A stretch of 7,552 nt of DNA from Paludibacteraceae bacterium (GCA_017646225.1 JAGCMZ010000197.1:1-7552), one strand, 5' to 3'; counted from the first letter of the stretch, positions 1-6,716 are shown. A program made the numbers and translations. Notes: a model not told the origin generated them from the letters alone.

Positions 1-31
1 AAATACACTTTTTATTCAGCTACATGGCTTA

Positions 32-577
32 TTACAAATACATCATGGCCTTGCCAATAGAAGAGGCCCTCTCCTCGCCCACCAAGGTGGCAGCAATGGC
101 CAACGCAAAATCTAACGATACGCCTGGGCCCTTTCCTGTAATGATGTTACCGTCTTTTACTACGTTTTGGTTGGCTTGCACCAAAGCACCGCCCAAACCG
201 CCTTCGCAACCAGGATAGCAAATGGCTTTTTTACCCTCTAGAATACCCAAACCGCCAAATACCATGGGTGCAGCACAAATAGCAGCTAGTGGCAATCCTT
301 TAGCGTTGTGTTCTTGTAGCATAGCACACAAACCGCTGTGAGCCGCCAAATTGGTAGTTCCAGGCATGCCACCTGGCAAAATTAAGTAACCTTCGGTGGG
401 TTCTACATCGGCAAATAACATATCGGTTACCATGGTAACGCCATGGGCAGAGGTTACGTGCAACGTATCGTAAATAGACACGGTTTTAACCTCTACGCCT
501 GCACGGCGCAATACATCTACTACGCTCAAGGCTTCGATATCTTCAAAACCGTTGGCAAAAAATACATAGTGTTTCAT
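32..577 (-). CDS. DJ-1/PfpI family protein (class I glutamine amidotransferase-like fold)
   Basis: A 181-residue cytosolic protein of the DJ-1/YajL/ThiJ group, about the usual length. The nucleophile elbow is AICAAP with Cys101. The partner acid is Glu15 in the N-terminal ANGFEDIEALS segment, matching the Glu that hydrogen-bonds the reactive cysteine in DJ-1. LPGGMPGTTNL (67-77) and the C-terminal TGKGPGVSLDFAL segment (147-159) are typical of the family. Members have been assigned redox-sensing, chaperone, glyoxalase or deglycase roles; the sequence does not decide between them. A second pair of cysteines (120 and 124, CYPGC) lies near the active site region. The start is ATG at 577, 25 bp after the flippase stop, so it is probably the distal gene of the ruvB-flippase operon. 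TAA ends it at 32. The remaining 31 bp to the left edge show no terminator hairpin. Confidence 0.92.
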   Translation of the reverse strand: MKHYVFFANGFEDIEALSVVDVLRRAGVEVKTVSIYDTLHVTSAHGVTMVTDMLFADVEPTEGYLILPGGMPGTTNLAAHSGLCAMLQEHNAKGLPLAAICAAPMVFGGLGILEGKKAICYPGCEGGLGGALVQANQNVVKDGNIITGKGPGVSLDFALAIAATLVGEERASSIGKAMMYL

Positions 578-580
578 ATT

Positions 581-604
581 AATCGTTGAATCGTTGAATC
601 GTTT
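581..604. repeat. three-copy 8-bp tandem repeat (AATCGTTG)
   Basis: AATCGTTG occurs at 581-588 and 589-596, and a third copy at 597-604 differs only in its last base (AATCGTTT). The array fills almost the whole gap between the flippase stop codon (603-605) and the DJ-1-family start (577), and its last two bases fall inside the stop codon. It is a short simple repeat, possibly slippage-derived, with no transposon ends around it. Confidence 0.85.
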
Positions 605-2093
605 AGCGTTTAAAGTATTTGCCTATGAATGGTAAGGTGGCTAGGGGTAAATCTTTTTTTACTAAATAAGCAATAAAGACAAATAGCAACGCTACCTTTA
701 TGATGTAATTTACCCACACCAAAGGAGTTACGGCAAAATGGTTGATAACTAATAAGGCCATGGTAAGCAATAAATACGTACCAATTTTGCGCAAATCGTA
801 TGGCAGAGGCATGTATTTGCAACCCAATAGATACGATATCATCATCATGGTAAAGAAGGCGCCAAACGAGGCAAAACCTGCTCCGATAAGCCCCCAAAGT
901 GGCACCAAAAACCACAATAGCAAGACGTTGATAACCAAACCGATGGTTGATATAATAAAGCCGTAGTAGGTTTTATCGGTTAATTTATACCATATAGATA
1001 AGTTGGAATAAATACCCTGAAACAAGTAAGAGAACAACACAATGGGTACAATTACCAAACCGCCCCAATAACTTTCGTGAATGAGTAGTTTAATGACATC
1101 GATAAACAAAATCATGCCCAAACATATCAGCAACGAGGTGATAACGTAATATTTCATGGTATCGGCATACATTTGCTCTTTGCCTACCGAACGGCTTTTG
1201 TCAAAAACAAAGGGTTCGTATGCGTATCGAAAGGCTTGCGAGAACATCATCATTACCATTGCTACCTTAAAACATGCACCGTAAATACCCAACTGTCCTA
1301 CAGCTACTTCTTTGCTCTCGTATAGGTATGGGAACAAGATTTTATCGATGGTTTGGTTCATAATGCCCACTACCCCTAACATGAGCAATGGCAAGGAATA
1401 ATGCAACATTTTTTTCAGCAAACGTGCATCGAATGCGTATTTATCCTTAAATACATAAGGCATTAACACCAAGGTAACGGTAAGTGTAGATATTAAATTG
1501 GCAATAAAGATGTAGCCTACCTGGTAGTTGGGAACGTAGAACCAATCAATTAATTGAGGGGCTGTTTCCCATAAGTAAGGACAGAGCAACAAGAAGAACA
1601 AGTTCATAATAATGTTGGCAAAAATCATTACAAACTTGATAACCGCAAAAGCTATGGGACGTTTTTTGTAGCGCAAATAGGCAAATGGAATGCAATCAAA
1701 GGCATCCATGGCCGTAATACAAACCATCATACCCACAAATTCGGGGTATTGTTCGTAGCCCAACGACTGTGCAATGGGATGAATAAACGCCATGCACACC
1801 GTTACAAATATCAGCGAGGTACCAAACAAACTGGTAAGGGCTGTTTTGTAAACCGTATTGGGATTTTCATTGGCATCGCTCATAAAACGGAACATACCCG
1901 TTTCCATGCCGTAGGTTAAAATAACCATCATCAGCGCCGTCCAGGCATACAAGTTGGTCACAATACCATAATCGGCCGACGAAGATAAAACGTAGGTATA
2001 CAGCGGTACAAGGCACCAGTTTAAGAAACGGCCCAAAATACTACTAATGCCATATATAGCGGTATCTTTGAATAAACCTTTTACTACAGACAT
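603..2093 (-). CDS. polysaccharide flippase, Wzx/RfbX-like (MATE/MVF superfamily)
   Basis: A 496-residue, very hydrophobic inner-membrane protein with about 14 predicted membrane helices spread over the full length (for example about 13-36, 42-63, 85-106, 119-141, 148-174, 190-215, then a second bundle from about 225 to 478). The N-terminal arrangement, with an IYGISSILGRFLNW helix and then YGIVTNLYAW and ETGMFRF, is typical of lipopolysaccharide O-unit flippases in Bacteroidota. Such proteins move undecaprenyl-linked glycans to the periplasmic face. Substrate cannot be read from the sequence. The ATG at 2093 lies 2 bp after the ruvB stop, so translation is probably coupled to ruvB. No glycosyltransferase or polymerase is adjacent, so it may serve a locus elsewhere. 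A lipid II or other lipid-carrier substrate is possible. Confidence 0.88.
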   Translation of the reverse strand: MSVVKGLFKDTAIYGISSILGRFLNWCLVPLYTYVLSSSADYGIVTNLYAWTALMMVILTYGMETGMFRFMSDANENPNTVYKTALTSLFGTSLIFVTVCMAFIHPIAQSLGYEQYPEFVGMMVCITAMDAFDCIPFAYLRYKKRPIAFAVIKFVMIFANIIMNLFFLLLCPYLWETAPQLIDWFYVPNYQVGYIFIANLISTLTVTLVLMPYVFKDKYAFDARLLKKMLHYSLPLLMLGVVGIMNQTIDKILFPYLYESKEVAVGQLGIYGACFKVAMVMMMFSQAFRYAYEPFVFDKSRSVGKEQMYADTMKYYVITSLLICLGMILFIDVIKLLIHESYWGGLVIVPIVLFSYLFQGIYSNLSIWYKLTDKTYYGFIISTIGLVINVLLLWFLVPLWGLIGAGFASFGAFFTMMMISYLLGCKYMPLPYDLRKIGTYLLLTMALLVINHFAVTPLVWVNYIIKVALLFVFIAYLVKKDLPLATLPFIGKYFKR

Positions 2094-2095
2094 AA

Positions 2096-3124
2096 TTAAA
2101 ACAACGCATTTTCGTAACCCGACGAGAATCGGCTACGTTTTAGGTGTTGGTACGCCAAATCGGTCACTTCTCTACCACGGGGCGTACGTTTAATAAATCC
2201 TTCTTTGATCAAATAGGGTTCGTACACATCTTCTACGGTACCGGCATCTTCGCCCAAAGCCGTAGCAATGGTGGTTAAACCCACAGGACCACCCCCAAAT
2301 TTATCGATGATGGTGGTTAAAATCTTGTTGTCAATTTCGTCCAATCCGTATGAATCGATGTTGAGTGCCTCTAAACCGTAACAAGCAATGTCTTTATCGA
2401 TAACGCCATCGGCTTTCACTTGAGCAAAATCGCGCACACGACGCAACAAAGCATTGGCAATACGAGGGGTTCCCCTACTACGACGAGCAATTTCTACGGC
2501 CGCATCTTCGTAAATAGGCGTATCTAAAATGGCTGCCGAACGTTTTACAATAGAAGTAAGAATAGCCGTATCGTAATATTCAAAATGGCTATTGATGCCA
2601 AAACGAGCACGTAACGGACTGGTTAACAACCCACTACGTGTAGTAGCACCAATCAATGTAAACGGATTCAAATCAATTTGAATGGAACGAGCACTCGGAC
2701 CTTTATCAATCATGATATCGATGCGATAGTCTTCCATGGCCGAATACAAATACTCCTCTACTACAGGGCTCAAACGGTGTATCTCATCAATAAAAAGCAC
2801 ATCGTTGGGCTCCAAACTAGTTAACAGACCCGCCAAATCGCCAGGTTTGTCCAACACAGGACCCGATGTAATTTTGAATCCAACACCCAACTCGTTGGCA
2901 ATGATGTTAGACAAGGTAGTTTTTCCCAATCCTGGAGGGCCATGCAATAGCACATGGTCTAACGCCTCCTCGCGCATGCGGGCTGCTTGCACAAAAACCT
3001 TCAGGTTTTCGACAATGGCGTTTTGACCTTTAAAATCGGAGAAAGTTAGTGGACGAAGCACGTTTTCAAAATCGTTTTCGCGCTCGCCACGACTTTTTCG
3101 TATATCAAAATTAGTATCCATCAT
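2096..3124 (-). CDS. ruvB: Holliday junction branch migration DNA helicase RuvB
   Basis: Hexameric AAA+ motor that, with RuvA, drives branch migration of Holliday junctions in recombinational repair before RuvC cuts. Its 342 residues are the normal full length. Walker A is GPPGLGKT (62-69), Walker B is FIDEIH (111-116), sensor 1 is GATTR (159-163), the arginine finger is in LRARFG (Arg174), and sensor 2 is in [13 protein letters not shown] (217-229). The C-terminal winged-helix DNA-binding domain covers about 276-318 ([12 protein letters not shown] through TPRGR). All key residues are present. Two adjacent ATG codons are possible starts: 3124 gives a 4-nt ATGA overlap with the ABC ATPase stop, 3121 a 1-nt TGATG overlap. 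Either allows translational coupling. ruvA and ruvC are not in the window. The flippase follows 2 bp downstream. Confidence 0.98.
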   Translation of the reverse strand: MMDTNFDIRKSRGERENDFENVLRPLTFSDFKGQNAIVENLKVFVQAARMREEALDHVLLHGPPGLGKTTLSNIIANELGVGFKITSGPVLDKPGDLAGLLTSLEPNDVLFIDEIHRLSPVVEEYLYSAMEDYRIDIMIDKGPSARSIQIDLNPFTLIGATTRSGLLTSPLRARFGINSHFEYYDTAILTSIVKRSAAILDTPIYEDAAVEIARRSRGTPRIANALLRRVRDFAQVKADGVIDKDIACYGLEALNIDSYGLDEIDNKILTTIIDKFGGGPVGLTTIATALGEDAGTVEDVYEPYLIKEGFIKRTPRGREVTDLAYQHLKRSRFSSGYENALF

Positions 3125-3819
3125 GCTGTTAATTCACGAAATAAGGTTTCCAATTGTTCTGCCGACATACCATCTACTGCCTGATTGGCTACCAACTGTC
3201 CTTTGCGCAATACCATAAATCGGTCGCAAATAGCGGTTACCTCTTGCATAATGTGTGTGCTGAACAACACCGTTCTTTCTTTACCAAATTCTTGTATTAG
3301 GTTTCGGATATCGACCAATTGATTAGGATCTAGACCCGTTGTGGGTTCGTCTAGGATAAGCACTTTGGGGTCGTGAATCAATGCTTGCGCCAATCCAACC
3401 CTTTGTCGATACCCTTTTGAAAGTTGACCAATTTTTTTGTGACACTCGCTGCTTAAACCGGTACGTTCTATCATTTCGTCTACTTTGCTAGCCGTTTGTT
3501 TTCCCAATTGGTACAAATTAGCCGTAAAGGTAAGCGATTCACGCACGTACATATCTAGGTAAAGCGGATTGTGTTCGGGCAAATACCCTACCAATCGTTG
3601 CACTGCCAAGTAATCTTTTTGAGCATCCATGCCATCTACCAAAACATGACCAGCATCGGGTTTGCAAAAACCCATGGCAATTTTCATGGTGGTAGATTTA
3701 CCTGCACCGTTTGGCCCCAAGAAACCCACAATCTGCCCTTTCTCTACAGTAAACGATAAATCGGACAACACTTGTTGTGTGCCGTATCGTTTGGATAAAT
3801 TAGCAATCTGTAAACTCAC
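3121..3819 (-). CDS. gldA: ABC transporter ATP-binding protein, GldA-type
   Basis: A 232-residue cytoplasmic ABC ATPase. Walker A is GPNGAGKS (35-42), the signature is LSKGYRQR (133-140), Walker B is VLILDEPT (153-160), the D-loop is GLDP (162-165) and the switch histidine is His189 in STHIMQE. The Q-loop reads [10 protein letters not shown], with Glu82 where many ABC ATPases have Gln. [17 protein letters not shown] and [15 protein letters not shown] closely match GldA, the ATPase of the GldAFG transporter named from gliding flavobacteria, as I remember that family. Non-gliding Bacteroidota also carry such genes, so motility is not implied. No membrane subunit (GldF/GldG-like) is adjacent. 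The start is GTG at 3819: no in-frame ATG was found upstream through the promoter region. It heads the minus-strand operon. The export substrate is unknown, and another ABC-2-type exporter ATPase is the alternative. Confidence 0.9.
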   Translation of the reverse strand: MSLQIANLSKRYGTQQVLSDLSFTVEKGQIVGFLGPNGAGKSTTMKIAMGFCKPDAGHVLVDGMDAQKDYLAVQRLVGYLPEHNPLYLDMYVRESLTFTANLYQLGKQTASKVDEMIERTGLSSECHKKIGQLSKGYRQRVGLAQALIHDPKVLILDEPTTGLDPNQLVDIRNLIQEFGKERTVLFSTHIMQEVTAICDRFMVLRKGQLVANQAVDGMSAEQLETLFRELTA

Positions 3820-3853
3820 AAAATATTCTTTAGTTAACTCAAAATTTAGTTTG

Positions 3854-3884
3854 TAAAGGTAAGGAAAATACTGATTTGAACAAA
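3854..3884 (-). promoter_or_regulatory. Bacteroidota-type promoter for the gldA-ruvB-flippase operon
   Basis: Read on the minus strand, TTTG (3884-3881) is followed by a 19-nt spacer and TACCTTTA (3861-3854). This fits the Bacteroidota pattern of a -33 TTTG and a -7 TAnnTTTG, with one mismatch in the last base. The expected transcript would begin near 3847, leaving a leader of roughly 28 nt before the GTG start. The assignment rests on motif and spacing only. Confidence 0.6.
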
Positions 3885-3914
3885 CAGTTGCATGCAGATT
3901 TAAGAATTTATCAT

Positions 3915-3922
3915 TATTTTTG
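3915..3922 (+). promoter_or_regulatory. -7 element of the thiL promoter
   Basis: TATTTTTG matches TAnnTTTG and lies 27 bp before the thiL ATG, giving a predicted leader of only about 20 nt. No convincing -33 TTTG sits at the usual spacing; the nearest TTG (3888-3890) is 24 bp upstream. The short AT-rich leader leaves no room for a TPP riboswitch. Confidence 0.5.
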
Positions 3923-3949
3923 TGTGCAGAAATTTAATACCTATTATTT

Positions 3950-4987
3950 ATGGCTAAAACCGAAATTTCAACATTGGGCGAATTTGGATTGATCAAGCAC
4001 CTTGCCAAACACATCCAATTGGAAAATCCATCGTCCGAAAAAGGCATAGGCGACGATGCTGCTGTTTTGAACTATACCGGAGAAAACAAGCGCGCCTTGG
4101 TTACCACCGACCTTTTATTAGAAGGTATTCATTTTGATTTAACATACGTACCCCTAAAACATTTGGGATACAAGGCTGCCATGGTGAACATATCGGATAT
4201 TTTTGCCATGAATGGCACTCCTAAACAAATTACCGTATCCATTGGCATTGACAAACGTTTTGGCGTAGAAGATATCGAAGAACTATACGCAGGTATTTTA
4301 TTGGCTTGCAGCCGTCACCACGTAGATGTGGTAGGTGGTGACACCACCAGTTCGCTAACTGGTTTGTGCATCAGTATTACGTGCATTGGCGAAGGCGAAG
4401 TGGGTAAAATTGCCTATCGTAGCGGTGCTAAACAAAACGATTTAATTTGCGTATCGGGTAACCTAGGTGCGGCTTATATGGGATTACAATTGTTAGAACG
4501 CGAAAAACGCCTGTTCCAAAACGACAAAAATTTAGAAGGCGTTCAACCCGATTTTGCTGGTAAAGAATACATCATACAACGTCAACTAAAACCAGAAGCA
4601 CGTGGCGATATCATTAAAGCCTTGGCCGATGCCGGCATTGTTCCTACATCGATGATGGATATTTCGGACGGTTTATCGTCTGAATTGTTCCACATTTGCG
4701 ACCAAAGCAAAGTAGGATGCAACATCTACGAAGATAAAATTCCTATCGACTACGAAACCGCCAGCATGGCAGAAGAGTTCAATATGAACCTGGTTACAGC
4801 TGCCCTAAACGGCGGTGAAGACTACGAATTGCTCTTTACCGTACCATTGGAAATGCACGAAAAAATCAACGAGGTAAAAGACGTACACGTTATTGGTTAC
4901 ATTACCGAAGCAGGCGCAGGAAAATACCTTACTACCCGCGACGGTGCTGCTATTGAGTTAAAAGCACAAGGGTGGGTACATATTTAG
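3950..4987 (+). CDS. thiL: thiamine-monophosphate kinase ThiL
   Basis: Catalyses the last step of thiamine pyrophosphate synthesis, ATP-dependent phosphorylation of thiamine monophosphate, in the cytosol. At 345 residues it is full length for the PurM/AIRS-like fold. The N-terminal domain holds the Mg-ATP and substrate residues: GIGDDAAVL (32-40, Asp35/36), TTDLLLEGIHF (52-62, Asp54), NISDIFAMNGTPK (80-92) and GGDTTSS (129-135). The C-terminal domain holds SGNLGAA (169-175), MMDISDGLSSEL (235-246) and NGGEDYELLFTV (287-298). All metal-binding aspartates expected in the family are present. It starts with ATG at 3950, is divergent from gldA, and is separated from rplY by 145 bp containing a new promoter, so it is probably monocistronic. 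No other thi genes are in view. Confidence 0.97.
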   Translation: MAKTEISTLGEFGLIKHLAKHIQLENPSSEKGIGDDAAVLNYTGENKRALVTTDLLLEGIHFDLTYVPLKHLGYKAAMVNISDIFAMNGTPKQITVSIGIDKRFGVEDIEELYAGILLACSRHHVDVVGGDTTSSLTGLCISITCIGEGEVGKIAYRSGAKQNDLICVSGNLGAAYMGLQLLEREKRLFQNDKNLEGVQPDFAGKEYIIQRQLKPEARGDIIKALADAGIVPTSMMDISDGLSSELFHICDQSKVGCNIYEDKIPIDYETASMAEEFNMNLVTAALNGGEDYELLFTVPLEMHEKINEVKDVHVIGYITEAGAGKYLTTRDGAAIELKAQGWVHI

Positions 4988-5009
4988 TCGATTAGTCAAC
5001 AAAAAACAC

Positions 5010-5040
5010 TTGCATATATCAAAATAAATTACTAATTTTG
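5010..5040 (+). promoter_or_regulatory. promoter of the rplY-pth-S4 operon
   Basis: A perfect TAnnTTTG element, TAATTTTG (5033-5040), is preceded by TTG (5010-5012) after a 20-nt spacer, the usual distance for a Bacteroidota -33 element. Transcription would begin around 5045-5047, giving an unusually long leader of about 85-90 nt before the rplY ATG at 5133. Confidence 0.65.
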
Positions 5041-5051
5041 CCCCGCTTTTT

Positions 5052-5127
5052 AAAACAGTGTGATGGGAATCGGGTCGCCAACACCAAAAGCAGAACGACA
5101 GACCCTGAATTTTAGTAACACAATTTT
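5052..5127 (+). promoter_or_regulatory. rplY mRNA leader hairpin with 5S rRNA loop E-like base (candidate L25 autoregulatory site)
   Basis: Hand folding gives one long hairpin. From the base: AAAA 5052-5055 with UUUU 5124-5127, a 2x2 loop, GUGU 5058-5061 with ACAC 5118-5121, then GAUG 5062-5065 opposite AGUA 5114-5117. Above this, GGAAU 5066-5070 pairs with AUUUU 5109-5113 (two G-U pairs), then a 1x3 internal loop, then GGGUC 5072-5076 with GACCC 5101-5105 and a 24-nt loop. GAUG opposite AGUA reproduces E. coli 5S G72-A73-U74-G75 opposite A101-G102-U103-A104, half of loop E, where L25 binds. The stem base ends a few nucleotides before the start codon, so a protein bound there could block initiation. 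The pairing is visible in the sequence; the regulatory role is inferred. Confidence 0.45.
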
Positions 5128-5132
5128 TATTT

Positions 5133-5702
5133 ATGAAAACTTTTGAATTGAGCGGTACTATCAGAACCGACTTGGGCAAAAAAGCCAGCAAAGCTATCCG
5201 TGCTAACGAATCTATTCCTTGCGTACTTTACGGAGGTAAAGAAAATGTAAACTTCACTGTAACTCAAGCTGCTGTTCGCAAATTGATCTACACTCCTAAC
5301 ATTTACGCTATCAAATTGACCATCGACGGCAAAACTTACAACGCTGTATTGAAAGATGCTCAATATCACCCAGTTTCTGACAACATCCTTCACTTGGACT
5401 TCTTGGAAGTATTCGAAGATAAACCAATCATCTTCAGTGTTCCTGTTAAAACCGAAGGTTTGGCTGCAGGTGTACGTGCCGGTGGTAAACTATCGTTGGT
5501 ATTGCGTAAACTAAAAGTAAAAGCTATCTACACCAACATCCCAGAAGTATTGGTTGTTAACGTAGAAAACTTGGAACTAGGCAAAACCATCAAAGCAGGC
5601 GAATTGTCTTACGAAGGTTTGCAAATCGTAAACAACAAAGACAACGTAGTAGTTGCTGTTCAATTGACCAGAGCTGCTCGTGGTGCTCAAGCAAAGGGAT
5701 AA
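5133..5702 (+). CDS. rplY: 50S ribosomal protein L25, long CTC/TL5 type
   Basis: A 189-residue two-domain L25, longer than the roughly 94-residue E. coli protein. The N-terminal beta-barrel (about 1-90, [20 protein letters not shown] through [16 protein letters not shown]) binds loop E of 5S rRNA in the central protuberance of the 50S subunit. The C-terminal TL5/CTC domain (about 95-180) includes [18 protein letters not shown]. The ATG at 5133 is preceded by an AT-rich stretch with no Shine-Dalgarno sequence, as is common in Bacteroidota. The leader may be autoregulatory. Codon use differs from neighbouring genes, with GCT for Ala, TTG for Leu and AAC for Asn prevailing, as expected for a highly expressed ribosomal gene rather than transferred DNA. 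pth begins 19 bp downstream. Confidence 0.97.
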   Translation: MKTFELSGTIRTDLGKKASKAIRANESIPCVLYGGKENVNFTVTQAAVRKLIYTPNIYAIKLTIDGKTYNAVLKDAQYHPVSDNILHLDFLEVFEDKPIIFSVPVKTEGLAAGVRAGGKLSLVLRKLKVKAIYTNIPEVLVVNVENLELGKTIKAGELSYEGLQIVNNKDNVVVAVQLTRAARGAQAKG

Positions 5703-5721
5703 TCCCACTGACGTAGCATTT

Positions 5722-6285
5722 ATGAAATACTTAATTGTTGGTTTGGGCAACATTGGTAGCGAATACCATGAAACCCGCCACAACATAGGATTTATGATAT
5801 TGGATGCCTTTGCAAAGGCATCCAATGTTTTTTTTACCGAGAAACGATACGGAGCGGTAGCCGAGTGCAGAATAAAAAACAAACAACTTATTCTGCTCAA
5901 ACCCTCTACGTACATGAACCTAAGCGGTAACGCCGTTCGCTACTGGATGAACGAAGAAAAAATTCCACTCGAAAATGTACTCATTTTGGTAGACGACCTT
6001 GCTCTACCCTTTGGAAGCCTTCGATTAAAAGCACGTGGCAGCGCAGCTGGACACAACGGGCTTAAAAACATCCAAGAATTACTAGGAACGGACGCTTACG
6101 CCCGCCTTCGCTTTGGTATTGGCAACCAATTTGCCAAAGGAGCCCAAATTGACTTTGTATTGGGCAAATTTACTACCGAAGAACAAACTACCTTGCCCGC
6201 TCGCATTGATTTAGCCATCGATATGCTAAAAAGTTTCTGTTTGGCAGGTATTAACATTACCATGAATCAATTTAATAACAAGTAA
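5722..6285 (+). CDS. pth: peptidyl-tRNA hydrolase
   Basis: Cleaves the ester bond of peptidyl-tRNAs that fall off the ribosome, recycling tRNA; normally essential. With the ATG at 5722 it is 187 residues, typical for bacterial Pth. Asn10 and His20 in [13 protein letters not shown] and TRHNIGF match the E. coli catalytic positions, Asp92 in VDDLALPFG matches E. coli Asp93, and Asn112 in AGHNGLKN matches Asn114. PSTYMNLSG (61-69) is the conserved substrate-binding segment. An in-frame GTG at 5680 would add 14 residues and overlap rplY, but the family starts at [10 protein letters not shown], so 5722 was chosen. The gene lies 19 bp after rplY and 4 bp before the S4-domain gene and is probably co-transcribed with both. 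Codons about 26-35 contain a perfect 28-bp palindrome. Confidence 0.97.
   Translation: MKYLIVGLGNIGSEYHETRHNIGFMILDAFAKASNVFFTEKRYGAVAECRIKNKQLILLKPSTYMNLSGNAVRYWMNEEKIPLENVLILVDDLALPFGSLRLKARGSAAGHNGLKNIQELLGTDAYARLRFGIGNQFAKGAQIDFVLGKFTTEEQTTLPARIDLAIDMLKSFCLAGINITMNQFNNK
5799..5826. repeat. perfect 28-bp palindrome inside pth
   Basis: ATTGGATGCCTTTG (5799-5812) is followed directly by its exact reverse complement (5813-5826). Beyond the perfect core, positions 5798/5827 could pair as U-G and 5797/5828 as A-T in RNA. Because of the symmetry, both strands encode the peptide LDAFAKASN in one frame. The region codes for an ordinary-looking stretch of Pth ([15 protein letters not shown]), so it does not look like an insertion. 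Confidence 0.95.
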
Positions 6286-6289
6286 AAAA

Positions 6290-6697
6290 GTGGCAGCATC
6301 GGAAGTAAGAATAGACAAATGGCTTTGGGCTATGCGCCTTTTTAAAACCCGCAGCATAGCTGCCGATGCCTGCAAAAAAGGACGCATCAGCATAGGTGGC
6401 AATGCGGTAAAACCATCGCGCACCATCACGGTAGGCACGGTGGTAGAGGTTAAAAAACCGCCCATCACCTACTCTTTTAAAGCACTACAACTTACCGAAA
6501 ACCGTTTGGGCGCCAAATTAGTGCCCGAATTTATGGAGAATGTTACCCCTGCCGAACAATACGAAATTCTAGACAGAATGCGCATGGTAGGCTTTATAGA
6601 CCGCGACAGGGGCACTGGCAGACCTACAAAAAAAGAGCGTCGCGACCTAGATGCTTTTATGGAATGTAATTTTGACGACGACGATTGGGATTTCTAA
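6290..6697 (+). CDS. S4 domain RNA-binding protein, Hsp15 (HslR)-like
   Basis: A 135-residue protein whose N-terminal S4 domain (about 6-55) has VRIDKWLWAMRLFKTRSIAADACKK in two overlapping motifs, RIDKWLWAMRLFKTR and KGRISIGGNAVKPS, characteristic of Hsp15. In E. coli, Hsp15 binds free 50S subunits carrying stalled peptidyl-tRNA and moves the tRNA to the P site; related RqcP proteins act in ribosome-associated quality control. The tail has a basic patch, GTGRPTKKERRDLD (108-121), and ends in an acidic DDDDWDF. The start is GTG at 6290, 4 bp after the pth stop; an in-frame stop at 6263-6265 and the lack of any ATG after it leave this as the best start. It is the last gene of the rplY-pth unit. 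No terminator hairpin is evident before the rmlA promoter. Confidence 0.9.
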   Translation: MAASEVRIDKWLWAMRLFKTRSIAADACKKGRISIGGNAVKPSRTITVGTVVEVKKPPITYSFKALQLTENRLGAKLVPEFMENVTPAEQYEILDRMRMVGFIDRDRGTGRPTKKERRDLDAFMECNFDDDDWDF

Positions 6698-6716
6698 ATT
6701 TTAATTTATATCTTTG
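6685..6716 (+). promoter_or_regulatory. promoter of rmlA
   Basis: TATCTTTG (6709-6716) is a perfect TAnnTTTG -7 element. TTG at 6685-6687, inside the last codons of the S4-domain gene, lies 21 nt upstream and could serve as a -33 element. The predicted start near 6722 leaves a leader of about 27 nt of AT-rich sequence before the ATG at 6749. This separates rmlA from the upstream translation operon. Confidence 0.65.

Noticed and set aside
24..218. Plus-strand 64-codon frame at the left edge
   Set aside because: It is antisense to the well-supported DJ-1-family gene and has no recognisable features.
3923..3949. TPP riboswitch in front of thiL
   Set aside because: The predicted leader is only about 20 nt and holds no THI-box conserved segments.
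4988..5009. Rho-independent terminator after thiL
   Set aside because: The A-rich run after GTCAAC is not preceded by a GC-rich hairpin and is in the wrong orientation for a U-tract on the thiL strand.
5041..5132. tRNA or other housekeeping RNA gene between thiL and rplY
   Set aside because: No acceptor stem, T-loop or cloverleaf can be drawn; the stretch lies directly behind a promoter and ends at the rplY start, which fits an mRNA leader better.
4958..5393. Two minus-strand open frames over the rplY leader and start
   Set aside because: They are cysteine- and phenylalanine-rich shadows with no recognisable domain, lying antisense to a ribosomal protein gene and its leader.
5680..5721. N-terminal extension of pth from an in-frame GTG overlapping the end of rplY
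   Set aside because: The 14 added residues have no counterpart in Pth, which begins at [10 protein letters not shown]; the ATG at 5722 gives the family length and places the catalytic Asn at residue 10.
5577..5915. Minus-strand open frame across the rplY/pth junction that contains LDAFAKASN
   Set aside because: The peptide appears on this strand only because the 28-bp palindrome reads the same both ways; the rest has no family resemblance.
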